Shown here: in pieces, positions 1-10,925 of the stretch
How positions within the stretch are numbered: position 1 is the stretch's first letter
Layout of the letters: each line of letters opens with the position of its first letter
Assembly: GCF_002099425.1 (NCBI RefSeq)
Contig: NW_018344185.1
Location: 3,239,001 to 3,303,000 of the forward strand
Length of the DNA: 64,000 nucleotides
Direction: 5' to 3'
DNA from: Phascolarctos cinereus
Lineage: Eukaryota; Chordata; Mammalia; Diprotodontia; Phascolarctidae
The notes under the pieces: model-generated
The model's input: the letters and a program-made list of their open reading frames with translations, nothing else
Told to the model about the DNA's origin: nothing
Database searches by the model: none
Program-made: the position numbers and the translations under genes

Positions 1-1953
1 TGAGTTATAAATATCATCTTTCCATGCAGGAATGTAAACAGTTCAATCTTAATAAGTCTCTTATGATTTCTCTTTCCTGTTTACCTCTTCATGTTCCACT
101 TGAGTCCTGTATTTGAAAGTCAAATTTTCTATTCAGCTCTGGTCTTTTCATCAAGAATGCTTGAAAGTCCTCTATTTCACTGAATGACCATTTTTTCCCC
201 TGAAGGATTATACTCAGTTTTGCTGGGTAGGTGATTCTTGGTTGTAATCCTATCTCCTTTGCCCTCTGGAATATTATATTCCATGCCCTGCGTCCTTTAA
301 TGTAGAAGCTGCTAAATCTTGTGTTATCCTGATTGTGTTTCCACAGTACTTGAATGTTTCCTTCTGGCAGCTTGTAATATTTTCTCCTTGACCTGGGAAC
401 TCTGGAATTTGGCTATAATATTCCTAGGAGTTTTCCTTTGGGGATCTCTTTCAGGAGGAGATCTGTGGATTCTTTCAATTTCTATTTTGCCCTCTGGTTC
501 TAATATATCAGGGCAGTTTTCCTTGATAATTTCTTGAAAGATGATGTCTAGGCTCTTTTTTTGATCATGGCTTTCAGATAGTCCAATAATTTTTAAATTC
601 TCTCTCCTGGATCTATTTTCCAGGTCAGTTGTTTTTCCAATGAGATATTTCACATTGTTTTCTAATTTTTCATTCTTTTGGATTTGTTTTACAGTGTCTT
701 GATTTCTCATAAAGTCACTATTCCAATTGCTCTATTCTAATTTTTAAGGAAGTATTTTCTTCAGTAAGCTTTTGGACTTCCTTTTCCATTTGGCCAATTT
801 TTCTTTTTAGGGCATTTTTCTCCTCATTGGCTTTTTGGACCTCTTTTGCCATTTGGGTTAGGCTATTTTTTAAGGTGTTATTTTCTTCAGTATTTTTTTG
901 GGTCTCCTTTAGCAAGCTGTTGACTTGTTTTTCATGATTTTCTTGCATCACTCTCATTTCTCTTCCCAGTTTTTCCTCTACTTCCCTTACTTGCTTCTCA
1001 AAATCCCTTTTGAGCTCCTCCAAGGCCTGGGACTGATTCATATTTTTCTTGGAGGCTTTGGATGTAGGAGCTTTGACTTTGTTGTCTTCTTCTGGTTGTA
1101 TATTTTGATCTTCTTTTCACCAAAGTAAGATAATATAGTCTGACTCTTTTTGGCTGCTTGCTCATGATCCCGGCCAATTACTTGAGTTTTAAACTCTTTG
1201 TTAAGGTACGAATCTGCTTCCAATGTGGAAAATGTACTGTCCCAAACTTCGGGGGGTTTGTACAACTGTAAATTTTCAGTTCTTGCAAGGTGGTATGATA
1301 AGGGGCGAGGTGTTTACTCCTTTCCTGGCCTGTGACTACAAGTATTCCTTTCTGTCCTGTAACTGTGAGGAGGGGCTCTTCCACACACTACAAGCTCCAC
1401 CAAGCCAGCGCTCCTCACCCCAGCACCGCTGCCCAGAACTGTGGCCCAGATCCAAACACGGGCAAAGCAAGAGATTCCTGCCTCAGCACTGGCAAAGAGA
1501 TTGCTGCAATCCCTCTCTGATCAGCCACTGGATTCCCCCTCAGTCTGTGGGCCTGAAGCTCTGGAAGCAGCTGCCCCACCAGAGCCACGCTCTTGGGGAA
1601 TGGAGCTGAAATCCCGCCTTCCTTTCTCAGCAAAGACAGAAACAGACTTTTCCCATTGACCTTTTAAGTTGTCTTTGGCATTGGTGGATTGAGGAGTCTG
1701 GAAACCTCCACAGCTGCCCCCGATTCAGTCCTCTGAGGCCTGCTCCAGGTTCGCGGCAGCCCGGCGCGATACACCTTTCTGATCAATCATCCAGGTTGTC
1801 TTGGGCTGGAAATTTGTTTCACTCTTTCTTTTTGGGGGTTCTGCTGCTTCAGAATTTGTTTAGAGCCATTTTTTATGAGTATTTGCAGGGGTTTGGAGGA
1901 GAGCTCAAGCAAGTCACTGCTTTCACTCCACCATCTTGGCTCCGCCTCCCCCA
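1..1953 (-). mobile_element. LINE-1, 5' portion (5' UTR, ORF1, ORF1-ORF2 spacer)
   Basis: Read on the minus strand, the element opens near 1953 with GGCGGAGCCAAGATGG, the usual start of therian L1 5' UTRs, so the 5' end looks complete. A 5' UTR of about 0.9 kb is followed by ORF1 and, below 89, the start of the ORF1-ORF2 spacer; ORF2 and the 3' end lie outside the window. The plus-strand L2 at 1954 appears to be the sequence it landed in. ORF1 is closest to the L1 lineage I recall from opossum and other marsupials. Only frameshift-type damage is seen, so the copy is fairly recent but not active. The target-site duplication cannot be tested because the 3' end is missing. Confidence 0.92.
89..1041 (-). 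pseudogene. L1 ORF1 (RNA-binding chaperone), frameshifted
   Basis: L1 ORF1p is a trimeric RNA-binding protein that packages L1 RNA in the cytoplasm. From 1041 down to 718 the frame encodes a long heptad-rich coiled coil with repeated KEVQK and EEN motifs. From 710 to 324 comes the RRM domain (RRENLKIIG, then IERIHR). From about 310 to 89 comes the C-terminal domain (RRAWNIIF, LQPRITYPAKLS, FLMKRPELNRKF), ending at a TGA at 89-91. Two frame changes separate these blocks, one near 711-718 and one just before 324. The methionine at 1041 gives a sensible start, but the same frame is open for about 70 bases upstream with a basic PTSKASKKN stretch, so the ancestral start may lie higher. Confidence 0.88.
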
Positions 1954-2705
1954 TCACTTTTGAGGACACCACTATCCTCTCAGTCACCTACGCTTGCAAC
2001 ATAGGTATCATCCTTGACTCCTCATTGCCTTTTACCCCTATATCCAATCTGTTGCCAAGGCCTTTAAATTTCACCTTTGCAACATCTAATATACCTCATT
2101 CTCTCCTTTATGCTGCTACTACCCTGGTACAGTTCTTCATCTCCTGAACTATTGCTAATAGGGTTCTGGGTGATCTACTTGCCTCAGTTCTTTCCTCACT
2201 CCAGTCCATCCTCCGTCTACCCCCCATAGTTATTTTCCTAAAGTACAGATTTGATCATATCATCTAAAGACTCAATAAACTTCAATGCAATGGCTTCCTA
2301 TCATCACCACAATCAAATATAAAATCCTCTCTTTGGCATTCGAAACCCTTCATAGCCTAGTTGACCCCATACTTATCCAGCCTTTTTATATTTTACACCT
2401 CCCATCATACTCTCTGATCCAGTGACACTGGCCTCTTTGTTATGCTTCAAACAAGGCGCTCCATCTGTTGGCTCTGGGCATTTTCTCCGGCTCTACTTCA
2501 TTCCTGGAATGTTCTCCCTTCTCATCTTTGTCTCCTTGCTTCCCTGACTTCTTTCAAGTCCCAGCTAAAATGCCACCTTCTGTAGAAAGCCTTTCCTAAT
2601 CCCTCTTAATTCTAGTCCTTTTTTTTTTCTGAGTCTGCACCATTTAGCTGTTTCTTATATGCATTCTATCCTGTTTTTATGTAATTTTAATCTCTGCTGG
2701 TTTTT
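1954..2705 (+). mobile_element. L2 LINE fragment (end of RT through 3' UTR)
   Basis: The stretch follows the L2 order: an RT-tail segment coding GIILDSSLPF near 2005, then the CAGATTTGATCATATCA block, then the pyrimidine-rich 3' region with TTCATTCCTGGAATG and AATGCCACCTTCTGTAGAAA. It is interrupted at its 5' side by the minus-strand L1. Heavily diverged and not coding. Confidence 0.85.
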
Positions 2706-4406
2706 TATATATATTATGAAAACTCTTTGACTTGCGTAGCTTGGAGATCATGAGTACTTGGTATGGTGGTATCTATTAGATATCTTATTCTTGAGGTTTT
2801 ACAGATTGATGGTATGCTCTGGTGATTGTTACCAATAGCTTGATGTATTGGTTGAATTCCAATATAGTTTATCATTTGAATTATCCAGAATGCTTCGAGG
2901 TCTATATTTGTGGCATAGGGATTTGTTACCTGGTCATTCCATGAAAGATAGTGAACTTCTGATATATTTTTTTTGACCAGGTTATGTCTCACAAGATATG
3001 TGTTAGATATGAAATTTTTACAGCCCGTAGTGATGTGCTGTATAGTTTCTTTGCATAATTTACATTGATCACTGAACAGGTTCCTTAAGGATAAGTCTGC
3101 TGCAAATTCTGGTAGCAGTGACCTAGTCCTGAGTTGCCATCATAAAACCTTTTGTTTCTGCAAAGAAATCTACACAACTCAGCCAGTTATTTGACACTTC
3201 TTCACCAACATATTGTTGATTGAGCTCACGTGTACGTTACTAGTCAAGGTCCTTCTGATTCTATTATTGGATCTTTTTGCTGTTTCATAGGCTTCTTAAT
3301 CTTAAAGAGGGAAGCTACTTTAAATTACATTCAACAAATCCAATGGCTGTTAATATTCTTTACTGTTGCTCAGGGAAGTGATGTCCACTTAATACAGAAG
3401 TATTTCTGTAAACTTTGCCCTGTTTATCATGTTCTCTATCAAGAATTGTCAGGCAATCTTCCTCCTTTTTCATAAGGAGCTTTCTATAGCTCCCTTAGGG
3501 TAATAGGCCCTGTGTCTCATGAATAATGTAGAGGTATTTGTGAGAATAATTTCCAAAACACTTATGGTCCATTTTAAAGTTCCAAGTATATATATTAAGA
3601 CTGATACTGTATAGGCATTAGTTGTTTTAAACATTTTCTTTTCATTCAGCTTTGATTTCAGGATGCCAGAATGTCTTTTAACGTATTTGGCCACCATCTT
3701 CTCCTTGACGTCTTTATCATGTTTCAGACTGGAGGAGAGCTGGGTGTTTGTAGATATCACCTTCATCCATTGTTCAATGTGATTTCTGTACTCAAATTTA
3801 GAGCCTCCAGTCTCTAGCTTTTCTTGGTGTACATTATTATACTTATCAAATTCAAATGACATTCTGATGTCATCGGAGAAAGATTCCACAAAATGAAGGA
3901 GATGCTTAATGTGTTCTTTGGAGGAATCTTATAGGGTGATCTCATCCATAAATATCAAATGATTAATAATATTTTGATCCAATTCCCTATTTAACTTGGA
4001 AGCCACACTATTTCTATTTGAGAAAGATGATACTGGATTTAGGATTAGGCAGAACCATAATAGGATTAAAGTGTCTTCCTGAAAAAAGACTATATTTTAT
4101 ATGAATTGTTTTTGACATTGTTGTGTTGGTGGTATGTTTTAAATCATAAAGAGTTTTCCATGTGGACATCAAATAATTTAGGGTTCTCATTATGTATTGG
4201 CAGTACATAAATGTACTGTTCTGAGTGCAGAACTGAGTCATAGGCTTCATAATAATCATAAAGAAACTTTAAGTGTTTTGGCACTTTGGCAAGGCCTGTT
4301 TATTATTTCCAAATCAATAACAAGTTACTCTCTTTACCTCTAAGTTTTTTGGGCAGAGACTTTTTATTCCTCAGGCAACACAGTGTTTTCTTGTAAGTAT
4401 TTACAG

Positions 4407-4464
<58 letters not shown>

Positions 4465-5060
4465 TACAAGCTGTGAATGTTTTGTATAAAGTATGCAAAC
4501 ATACATTACTGGCCTATAATTGGAAACGTTACCAGTGTTTTCACCTTTTGATCACAGATAGGTGTTGCCTTATGTTAAGAAAAGTTAGGTTTATATTAGA
4601 TTTGCATCTGAAAGGAGGTTGGTAAAGTGTTTTGCTAATAATTAATGCGCAGCATTTGCACCAACAATAATGGATCAACTCAAGCCTAATTCTTTTTAAT
4701 TCTGTAGAGAAGCTAGAGTTTTCAGACACCTCCCTGTAATTCATCATATTAACGGTGCACAAACTTTCCATTTCTTATTTGACCCAACTTGCATCTTTGT
4801 TTTGTTGGGCTTCTTGTGCCCTCAAATTTTCTACATCCTTTTATTTTGGAGGTTCTTTCTTTCCCCAGATTTCCTTACTTTTCAAGCCAATGTACTAAAG
4901 TTTTTGATTAATGTTGAATTTCTTTGTTCATTCAACATTCACTTCTTTTACTCATGTCACAACAACTTTTTGACTTTTGCTTTTAATTATTGATTAAGGA
5001 AATCTAGAATTTCTGATATGCTTTTTTTCCAGGCTCTTTTCTGCACAATTCTTTTTTGTT
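2706..5060 (-). mobile_element. R4/Dong-clade LINE, RT and restriction-like endonuclease remnant
   Basis: On the minus strand the pieces fall in the order of an R4/Dong single-ORF LINE. Near 4650-4720 is ELIHYCWCK, the region before the RT fingers; near 4500 is SNYRPV; near 4250 is DYYEAYDSV (motif A); near 4070 is a degraded QGDTL block; near 3950 is NHLIFMDEITL, where the usual catalytic DD appears as DE; and 3470-3889 holds SDDIRMSF, ILKSKLNEK and RHRAYYPK, the thumb. Downstream at about 3030-3070 is a CKLCKETIQHITTGC zinc knuckle, and at 2730-2800 RIRYLIDTTIPSTHDL, matching the endonuclease core. Several frame changes and stops make it inactive, and a GT/CA microsatellite has expanded inside it. 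The 5' border near 5060 is uncertain. Confidence 0.85.
4411..4463. repeat. (GT)n microsatellite inside the R4/Dong element
   Basis: About 26 uninterrupted GT units. The poly-Thr/His and poly-Cys/Val frames across it are translated repeat, not genes. Confidence 0.99.
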
Positions 5061-5465
5061 GCCTTATTTGGTCAATAAGTGTTCAATTCATATTACATAT
5101 AGAAATATTCAATTTCTATCACATATGCTAGCTAGATATAGACATAATTCTCAAATGCCATTCTGCGGAGATCTTCAAAAGATCTCTCAAGTTGCCACTG
5201 TCATGGTGGTACAACACCCTAGCAGAGATTGGCTGGAGTGGAACAAAAGATAGGTACCTTGGATAAGCCTTTGGGAGTACAATGTTTCCAGGAGAGCCCT
5301 GATGAGGGATACTGGGTAAGACAAAGATATATTTTTATGTCATGATTTTTTCTGAGCTATATCAGAGAGAAATTTAGAAATAATACCAGTATCTTCTAGG
5401 TGTGATAGATAGAGGGAGAACAGGTATAAGTTGGTAGGTGTCCTTCATGCTTCTATTAAAATTGA
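5061..5465. other. Unclassified unique sequence
   Basis: No exon, RNA gene or repeat could be recognised. The left part may still belong to the degraded 5' side of the R4/Dong element. Confidence 0.5.
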
Positions 5466-5469
5466 AGTG

Positions 5470-5600
5470 GTAGAATTATAGAATGTTGGAGTTAAAAAAC
5501 ATCACAGAAGCCATCTAGTTCAATCCCCTCCTTTTTCTAAATGAGAAAATAGAGACGAGGGTGGTGAAGGGATTTATATGAGATTATACAGCAATAATGC
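5470..5600 (-). mobile_element. CORE-SINE (MIR-like), 3' half
   Basis: Reverse-strand SINE tail and core: TAGAATGTTGGAGTTAAAA, then CATCTAGTTCAATCCCCTC, then AAATGAGAAAATAGAGA. The tail with TAGTTCAA...CCCTC is typical of marsupial CORE-SINEs with a CR1/L3-like 3' end. Confidence 0.75.
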
Positions 5601-5634
5601 ATCATATTTTATAATAACGATTTTTCTTTTTAAT

Positions 5635-5850
5635 TGGGAGGCAACATAGTGCTTTGAAACGAGCATTGAATTTGGAGTCAGAGGCTTGCTGATGTTCAAA
5701 TTTAGCTTTGTCACTTACCTCCTGTGTAACCTTAGACAAGTCACAAGTTAACCTCTTAGGGACTACGTTTCCTAAACTGTAAAATGAAAAAGTTGGACTA
5801 GGTGACCTCTAAGGCCAGCTCTAAACATATGATCCTATTATTCTATGACA
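5635..5850 (+). mobile_element. CORE-SINE (MIR-like), nearly complete
   Basis: Plus-strand copy with a tRNA-like head, the B-box-like GTTCAAATT near 5693, the core TGTGTAACCTTAGACAAGTCAC, then CTGTAAAATGAAAAAGTTGGACTAGGTGACC and a tail ending in ATGATCCTATTATTCTATGA. It faces away from the copy at 5470-5600. Confidence 0.82.
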
Positions 5851-6073
5851 AACTGAATTGTCACACCTTTGGTGTGATTCTTTGGGATGGGAGGGAGCAT
5901 GATACCTGCCTCTGTTGACTTATGCATGAGCAATAAAGAAGCCCATTTATTAATCAAGGTCCCACCCATACCTTGATTGTCAAGTCAATTAAAATTATCA
6001 AGTCTTTGGAGCAAGGAATATGTTTTGCCCTATATTTGTATTCTCCATAGATCATCAGATAGTGCTGCGCACT

Positions 6074-6316
6074 TGTTCAGTCATTTCAGTTGTGTCTGAA
6101 TCTTCATGACCCATTTGGGGTTTTCTTGGCAGAGACTGGAGCGGTTTGCCATTTCCTTCTCCAGATCATCTTACAGATGAGGAACTGAGGCAAACAGGGT
6201 TAAGTGACTTACCCAGGGTCATAGCTAGTAAGTGTCAGAGGTCAGACTTGAACTCATGAAGATAGGTCTTCCCAATTCCAAGCCCAGTGCTGTATCCACT
6301 GTGCCACCCAGCTACT
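6074..6316 (-). mobile_element. Mar1-type SINE (CORE-SINE with RTE-like tail)
   Basis: Minus-strand copy. The plus strand reads TTCAGTCATTTCAGTTGTGT, TTTGGGGTTTTCTTGGC, GTTTGCCATTTCCTTCTCC, then GGGTTAAGTGACTTACCCAG and TATCCACTGTGCCACCCAGC. The first part resembles RTE/BovB 3' ends, the rest is CORE plus tRNA-like head. Full length or nearly so. Confidence 0.9.
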
Positions 6317-6479
6317 CACTTACTGAGCTTAATATAGCAGCTAAATAAATTTGTTGATAGATTGAATGAAAGTCCTTTCCCTTCGTTATTCTCTTCCTCT
6401 CCTCATATGTCACCCCACACATAACAGAATGAAATAAACAAGCTTCATAGCTGTCAAACCAGGCTCTGCTGATTAGTTA

Positions 6480-6615
6480 TAGAATTAATTAATAAATCAT
6501 CAATATTTATTAAGCTTATGTACTAGGACCTGTGTGCTAAGTGCTGGGAATACAAAAAGAGGCAAAATATATTCCCTGCCCTCAAGGAACTCACAATCCA
6601 TTTATAAAAAGTTGA
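6480..6615 (-). mobile_element. L2 3'-end fragment
   Basis: Plus strand reads ATTTATTAAGCTTATGTACTAGG, GCTAAGTGCTGGGAATACAAAAAGAGG and CCCTGCCCTCAAGGAACTCACA, the antisense L2 3' UTR signature. Confidence 0.75.
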
Positions 6616-7420
6616 TTTTCCTTTGGAAAAAAAATCCTATGTTTTATTCTGCATCTGCACACAAGTCATTAGGCTGCTTAATGTTTGTTAACCTATAGGG
6701 AGGTCTGAGAGAGTTGGAGGGTGGAGGACTGGGCTCTTCATAGAGCAACAGATGGATGGTTTGTTGCTTAGCAAAATGGAGGTTCCAGCTGGAGGAGCTG
6801 TCCTTCCATCGGTGATAAAGTCATACATATAAAGATATTGACATCTTCCACCCCTATCTACAGAAAGCTTACAACAACCCATCAGCTGTTGTTGCTCTGG
6901 CTTACACAGACAGATGTACTGAGTCATCGAGGAAGGGTGCTTGTAGAAATCCATCATTCACCCAACAAAGACTTATTGAGTGCCCACTGCACTAAATGCA
7001 GGGGGGATTACAGAAGTCCAAGCGATGAACTCTTACCTTTAAGGAGTTTAGAATCTGGTTTGAAAACAAGACTAATTCAGAGTATAATAGCCAGTAATAC
7101 TAGGCAGGCTATTTTCTATTCTCAGTCTATTCTCTACATTCCAGAGACAATGGAAAGCAGAACAAAATCTCTGTGTGTGTGTGTGTGTGAGATTCAAAGG
7201 GAAGTTTATTGGCAGCCACTGGAGAAATTTCAGGAGCTGAATTATATGTTCAGGTTGGTAGGAGGAGGGTATGGCTTTAGCTGCAGCCCTCTGTTTTTAC
7301 CTCTATCCCCAGCAGCAAGTCTGGAGCTACAGTAGCAAGATAGAAGCCCAAGATTTTTAATGATACCTGTCAGCCTATGCAGTACAATTTAGGAAGCAGA
7401 TTGCTGGATTCAGAGCTGGA
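6616..7420. other. Mostly unique sequence with a short L2-like antisense piece
   Basis: A weak L2 antisense match (ACAAAGACTTATTGAGTGCCC, then CTTTAAGGAGTTTAGAATCTGG) lies at about 6955-7070 and a short GT run at 7172-7189. A frame from 6838 to 7335 is open but has no recognisable domain and runs through the L2 piece and GT repeat, so I read it as non-coding. Confidence 0.5.
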
Positions 7421-7424
7421 GAAG

Positions 7425-7600
7425 AGTCCAGAGACCATCTAATCAAATATCCTTTTTCTACAGATGAGGAAATGGAGTCCAAAGACATAAGTCTGAATCT
7501 CAGATCTACCATTTGCTGTGATCTTGGGCAAGTTGCTTAACCTCTCTGTGCCCCAGCTTGCCCATCTGGAAAATGAGGGGTCTGAACCAAATAGTAGGAG
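7425..7600. mobile_element. Two abutting SINE pieces, opposite orientation
   Basis: Bases 7425-7480 read as an antisense SINE fragment (CTACAGATGAGGAAATGGAG). Bases 7485-7600 read as sense MIR-like core (TGTGATCTTGGGCAAGTTGCTTAACC, then GGAAAATGAGGGG). Confidence 0.7.
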
Positions 7601-7769
7601 GAGCAAAATATTATTTAGGAAATACATGATGCACTTTGGTCAATATTAGGCCATGGTGCTAGGCCAAGGCTTGGCCTTCTTTGGAAAGTGATGTATCAAT
7701 ATTTATCTAGACCTTTTCCTTCTGCTATAGTGAGAATGTGACAAGAATATTATAATTTCCTGACTTCAA

Positions 7770-7915
7770 GTCAATTCAACAAACATATATTGAATACCTA
7801 CTATGTGCAAGGTATTGTACTAGGCACCTGGGAAGACAAAGTCAAAAAAGGAAAACTGTTTTGCACTTAGGCAGTTTACATATTACTGGGTGGGAGAGGA
7901 GGAGGCAGGAGAAGG
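7770..7915 (-). mobile_element. L2 3'-end fragment
   Basis: Plus strand shows AATTCAACAAACATATATTGAATACCTACTATGTGCAAGG and CTTAGGCAGTTTACATATTACTGGG, antisense L2 3' UTR. Confidence 0.75.
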
Positions 7916-7981
7916 TATATAATTTATACAATATGTAGTCAGATAAGTAAAAGCATATTATATGTGCATACATACATAAAT

Positions 7982-7985
<4 letters not shown>

Positions 7986-8016
<31 letters not shown>
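7986..8016. repeat. (CA)n microsatellite
   Basis: About 15 CA units preceded by a short CATA run. Confidence 0.97.
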
Positions 8017-8017
<1 letters not shown>

Positions 8018-8059
8018 CAATGTTCAAAAAGTAATTCAAGAGAGAATGAAATGACAATC

Positions 8060-9720
8060 AGGGGATCCAGAAAGGGCTCTTGTAGGAGGTGGCATATGAA
8101 GCAAGATATCATATAACGTGGACATGATGTGGCTCCTCATTCCTGCTCTCTGGGCTGATTTGATCATCTTCACATACACTGGAACGTTTGTGGTTCTTGG
8201 GGTAAGGACGTATACCATGCTACTACATCTCAAATTCTCTCTGAGTCCTAAAGGTTATCCTGATGTGAAGGGGGTATACTCCTACTAGCTACTATAGCTC
8301 CTGAGCCCCTATTGGTATTCTTCCTATTTACACAGTCAGTCATGATGTTACTATTAGTTCTTACACATAAGACCCTTACTAAGCAATAAGACAAAAGCAG
8401 TAATAATCAAATGTCACAATCTATCCATAAACCTGAGTTACATTCTCCAACCAATTGAATGTAGTGTTCATGGGGAGAGAGTGGGCAGACACTTATAGAA
8501 ACCTAGCTTGAAAGCCAAAGTGGAGAAGTCCATGCACCCAGGGCAACTCACAACTCTGGACTACAGTACTTGATGTCCTTGGTCTATTCAGGATCAGTCT
8601 GCACCATACAAAACTGATTCTCTGATAGATACTCCCCTTCTGTACCTTACCACTCTCTTGATGGGCAAAGTCTTTCCTCTTCTGCCACCAAGCTGGTGAA
8701 GCAATGACAGGCTTTTCCTGCAAAGCCATTCTTAACAGGGTACTGAGAAAGTGTTATGTACTTTCTGTGATATAAGCTAAAGAACTGCCAAACTCTTCAG
8801 ATCTGAAAATAGTAAGGACTCTATTTTGTACAATCAGCACTCTTTCCACAGTAAAATACAGTTTATAGCAAAACAAAAACAAAGCCTGTCATTCCCTTTC
8901 TATTTCTCCCTCTTAAACTAGAAAGGGTAAGATATTTTCCCTCTCTCAGCTTATAGACAGTGTTAGAGAACATTTAGCCCCAACAGCTCTTCACACAGTA
9001 GCAGGTTTCAGATATATTCCAATGAGCTTGATCTAGGAGCTGCTCCAGTCTTTCTCCAGCCAATCAAAAGATCGAGACCTTTCTTCCAATCGCTAAGTTG
9101 CTAGTAAAGCAGCTGAAATCACATCGATCTTGCCTGGAATCCTCCTAAAGATTCTGTCCTTGGATTCTTATGATGCCACCCTACTCTCAGATTCTTCTGT
9201 AGCTTCTTCTGTCTATCTATAGCTTCTTCCCAAAGCTTCTTCTCTGGCTTCCTAAATCTTTGAAGACATCAAATCAGAGCCCCTGGTGGTCAGTGATTCA
9301 TCTTTACTTTATTAAGTAAAACTCAAGAAGGCCTCTTTTCTGTCAGGTATGAATCCCAGTAGTCCTTCTATAATCCTCCCTCCCCCAGTCTCCAAATAGC
9401 TGTTTGCTTTATTAGTTCACCAATTTACCAGTTTTAACCTTTAAAACTCAGAAATCAGTCATTTACAGATGAGCTGATGGATCACAACATCCCACAGCCA
9501 TCACACCACAGTCATTGCTTTGTCTTCAATAGGTCTTCTCATTACATTCATCTGAGATGGCAGTTCTCTTCGAGGTCCTCAGAAAAGATTGTGTCTCCCC
9601 TCAACATTTTATCTAAAGGGATATGTTTCTTCTCACGTTGATGTTTTTTAATCAGTTTTCCTTATTTAAATGCTATTTTCTGCCCCTTTCCACAACCAAC
9701 ATATTTACTTACAAAAGGGT
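8060..9720. other. Long unclassified segment
   Basis: About 1.6 kb with no SINE or LINE that I recognise and no convincing exon. Bases 9190-9260 carry an imperfect tandem of AGCTTCTTCT-like units (at least four). It could be unique DNA or an unrecognised old repeat. Confidence 0.5.
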
Positions 9721-9724
9721 CAGT

Positions 9725-10195
9725 GCCTTACACAGGGATTCTAAGACACAGAAGAAGGAGTTCATTCATGTCATGGGAGACCAACACCTGTGTATAGGCA
9801 CGGAGATGAATGGTGGAATACTGTGTATGAGGAGCAGCTAGCAGGTCAGTGTGACTGGAATATAGAGTGGGTAAAGGAGAGTCATATGAAAAACAACTGG
9901 AAAGGTAAGTGGGAGCAATATTGTAGAAGGCTTTCAATATCAAGCTAAGGACTTTTGATTTATTTTGAAGGCAATAAGCAGTCATTGATGATTATTTTAG
10001 TAAGGCAGTTACATCAACATATTTTTATTTTAAGAATACCAGTGTGATGGATATATAGAGGAAAGAAAGGAAAGGGGGGAGACTGGAAGCCAGGAGACTG
10101 ATTAGGAGGCTTTTGCATTAGTCCTTTGGGAAATGATGAGGTTCTGAACTATGACAGAGGAATGTGAACAGAGAGGAGGGAAATATACTAATTTA
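9725..10195 (-). mobile_element. L2 fragment, 3' UTR
   Basis: Antisense L2 order is visible on the plus strand: a GGAATATAGAGTGGGTAAAGG block, AAGGCTTTCAATATCAAGC, GGCAATAAGCAGTCATTGA, then CAGGAGACTGATTAGGAGGCTTTTGCATTAGTCC. Strongly diverged. Confidence 0.82.
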
Positions 10196-10204
10196 GCGAG
10201 TTGA

Positions 10205-10440
10205 AATACTCATGAAATCACAACATCATGAAATACTAAAGCTATAAGGAACCTCAGTAATTATTCTAACCCAACACCCTCATTTTATGGATTAAAAAAT
10301 AGCCAAACTCTGAAACCAAGAGAAGGGAGGTTACTTGTCAATGGCTATGCAACATATTGTTGACAAGACAAGAACCAGAACCCAGAACTAGATTCTTAAT
10401 ACAATGTTATTTCTCTTATACTACACTGCTTCCTTTAAAG
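10205..10440 (-). mobile_element. CORE-SINE (MIR-like)
   Basis: Plus strand reads TATAAGGAACCTCAGTAATTATTCTAACCC, CCTCATTTTATGGATTAAA and ends CACTGCTTCC: an old antisense CORE-SINE. Confidence 0.72.
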
Positions 10441-10789
10441 CTTGTACCGTGTCATATCAACAAAAATTGACCTGCTTGCCACCCTTGGCCCATATACCCT
10501 AAGATGCCTCTGCTAGGGAATTATGTATGATATTTATTGCTAATCTATAAGTATCTGTTTCCTGATGAATAGCTTGCTTGGCAAGCAATTTGGTACTTTC
10601 TAAGCCAAGGTTAAGTGGGATATAGTTTTACTACATGCCAAGGCCACCCACTGTACTCTTGACCCTAGTCAGTAGTTTTACAAATTTTTGGTGTGGGTCA
10701 CAATGGGAACTGGGCTTCAAGAGGGTGTGGATGGATCTGTGCAAGCCCACATCATTATTGTAAAGTTAATTCCAGGTTAAGCTTAGAGC

Positions 10790-10911
10790 TGGAAAGTGCT
10801 TTTGATTGAGGGCAGGGACAGGTGGTGGTTATTGTTGTTGTTTGCCTTTCATTATATTCCCAGAACTCAGTAGAGTGCCTGGAACATAGTAGGCACTTAA
10901 TAAATGGGTGC
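10790..10911 (+). mobile_element. L2 3' terminus
   Basis: Ends with CCCAGAACTCAGTAGAGTGCCTGG, CATAGTAGGCACTTAATAAATG, the L2 3' end in sense orientation. The WSINE copy landed directly at this terminus. Confidence 0.85.
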
Positions 10912-10925
10912 GAAACATGTACAAC
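10912..10925 (+). repeat. Target-site duplication, left copy
   Basis: GAAACATGTACAAC, identical to 11092-11105, flanking the WSINE insertion. Confidence 0.95.

Noticed and set aside
1223-1659. Overlapping open frames on both strands, one 128 codons
   Set aside because: They lie in the GC-richer L1 5' UTR on the strand opposite to the element and share no domain.
4303-4625. Poly-Thr/His and poly-Cys/Val frames
   Set aside because: Translated GT microsatellite within the R4/Dong remnant.
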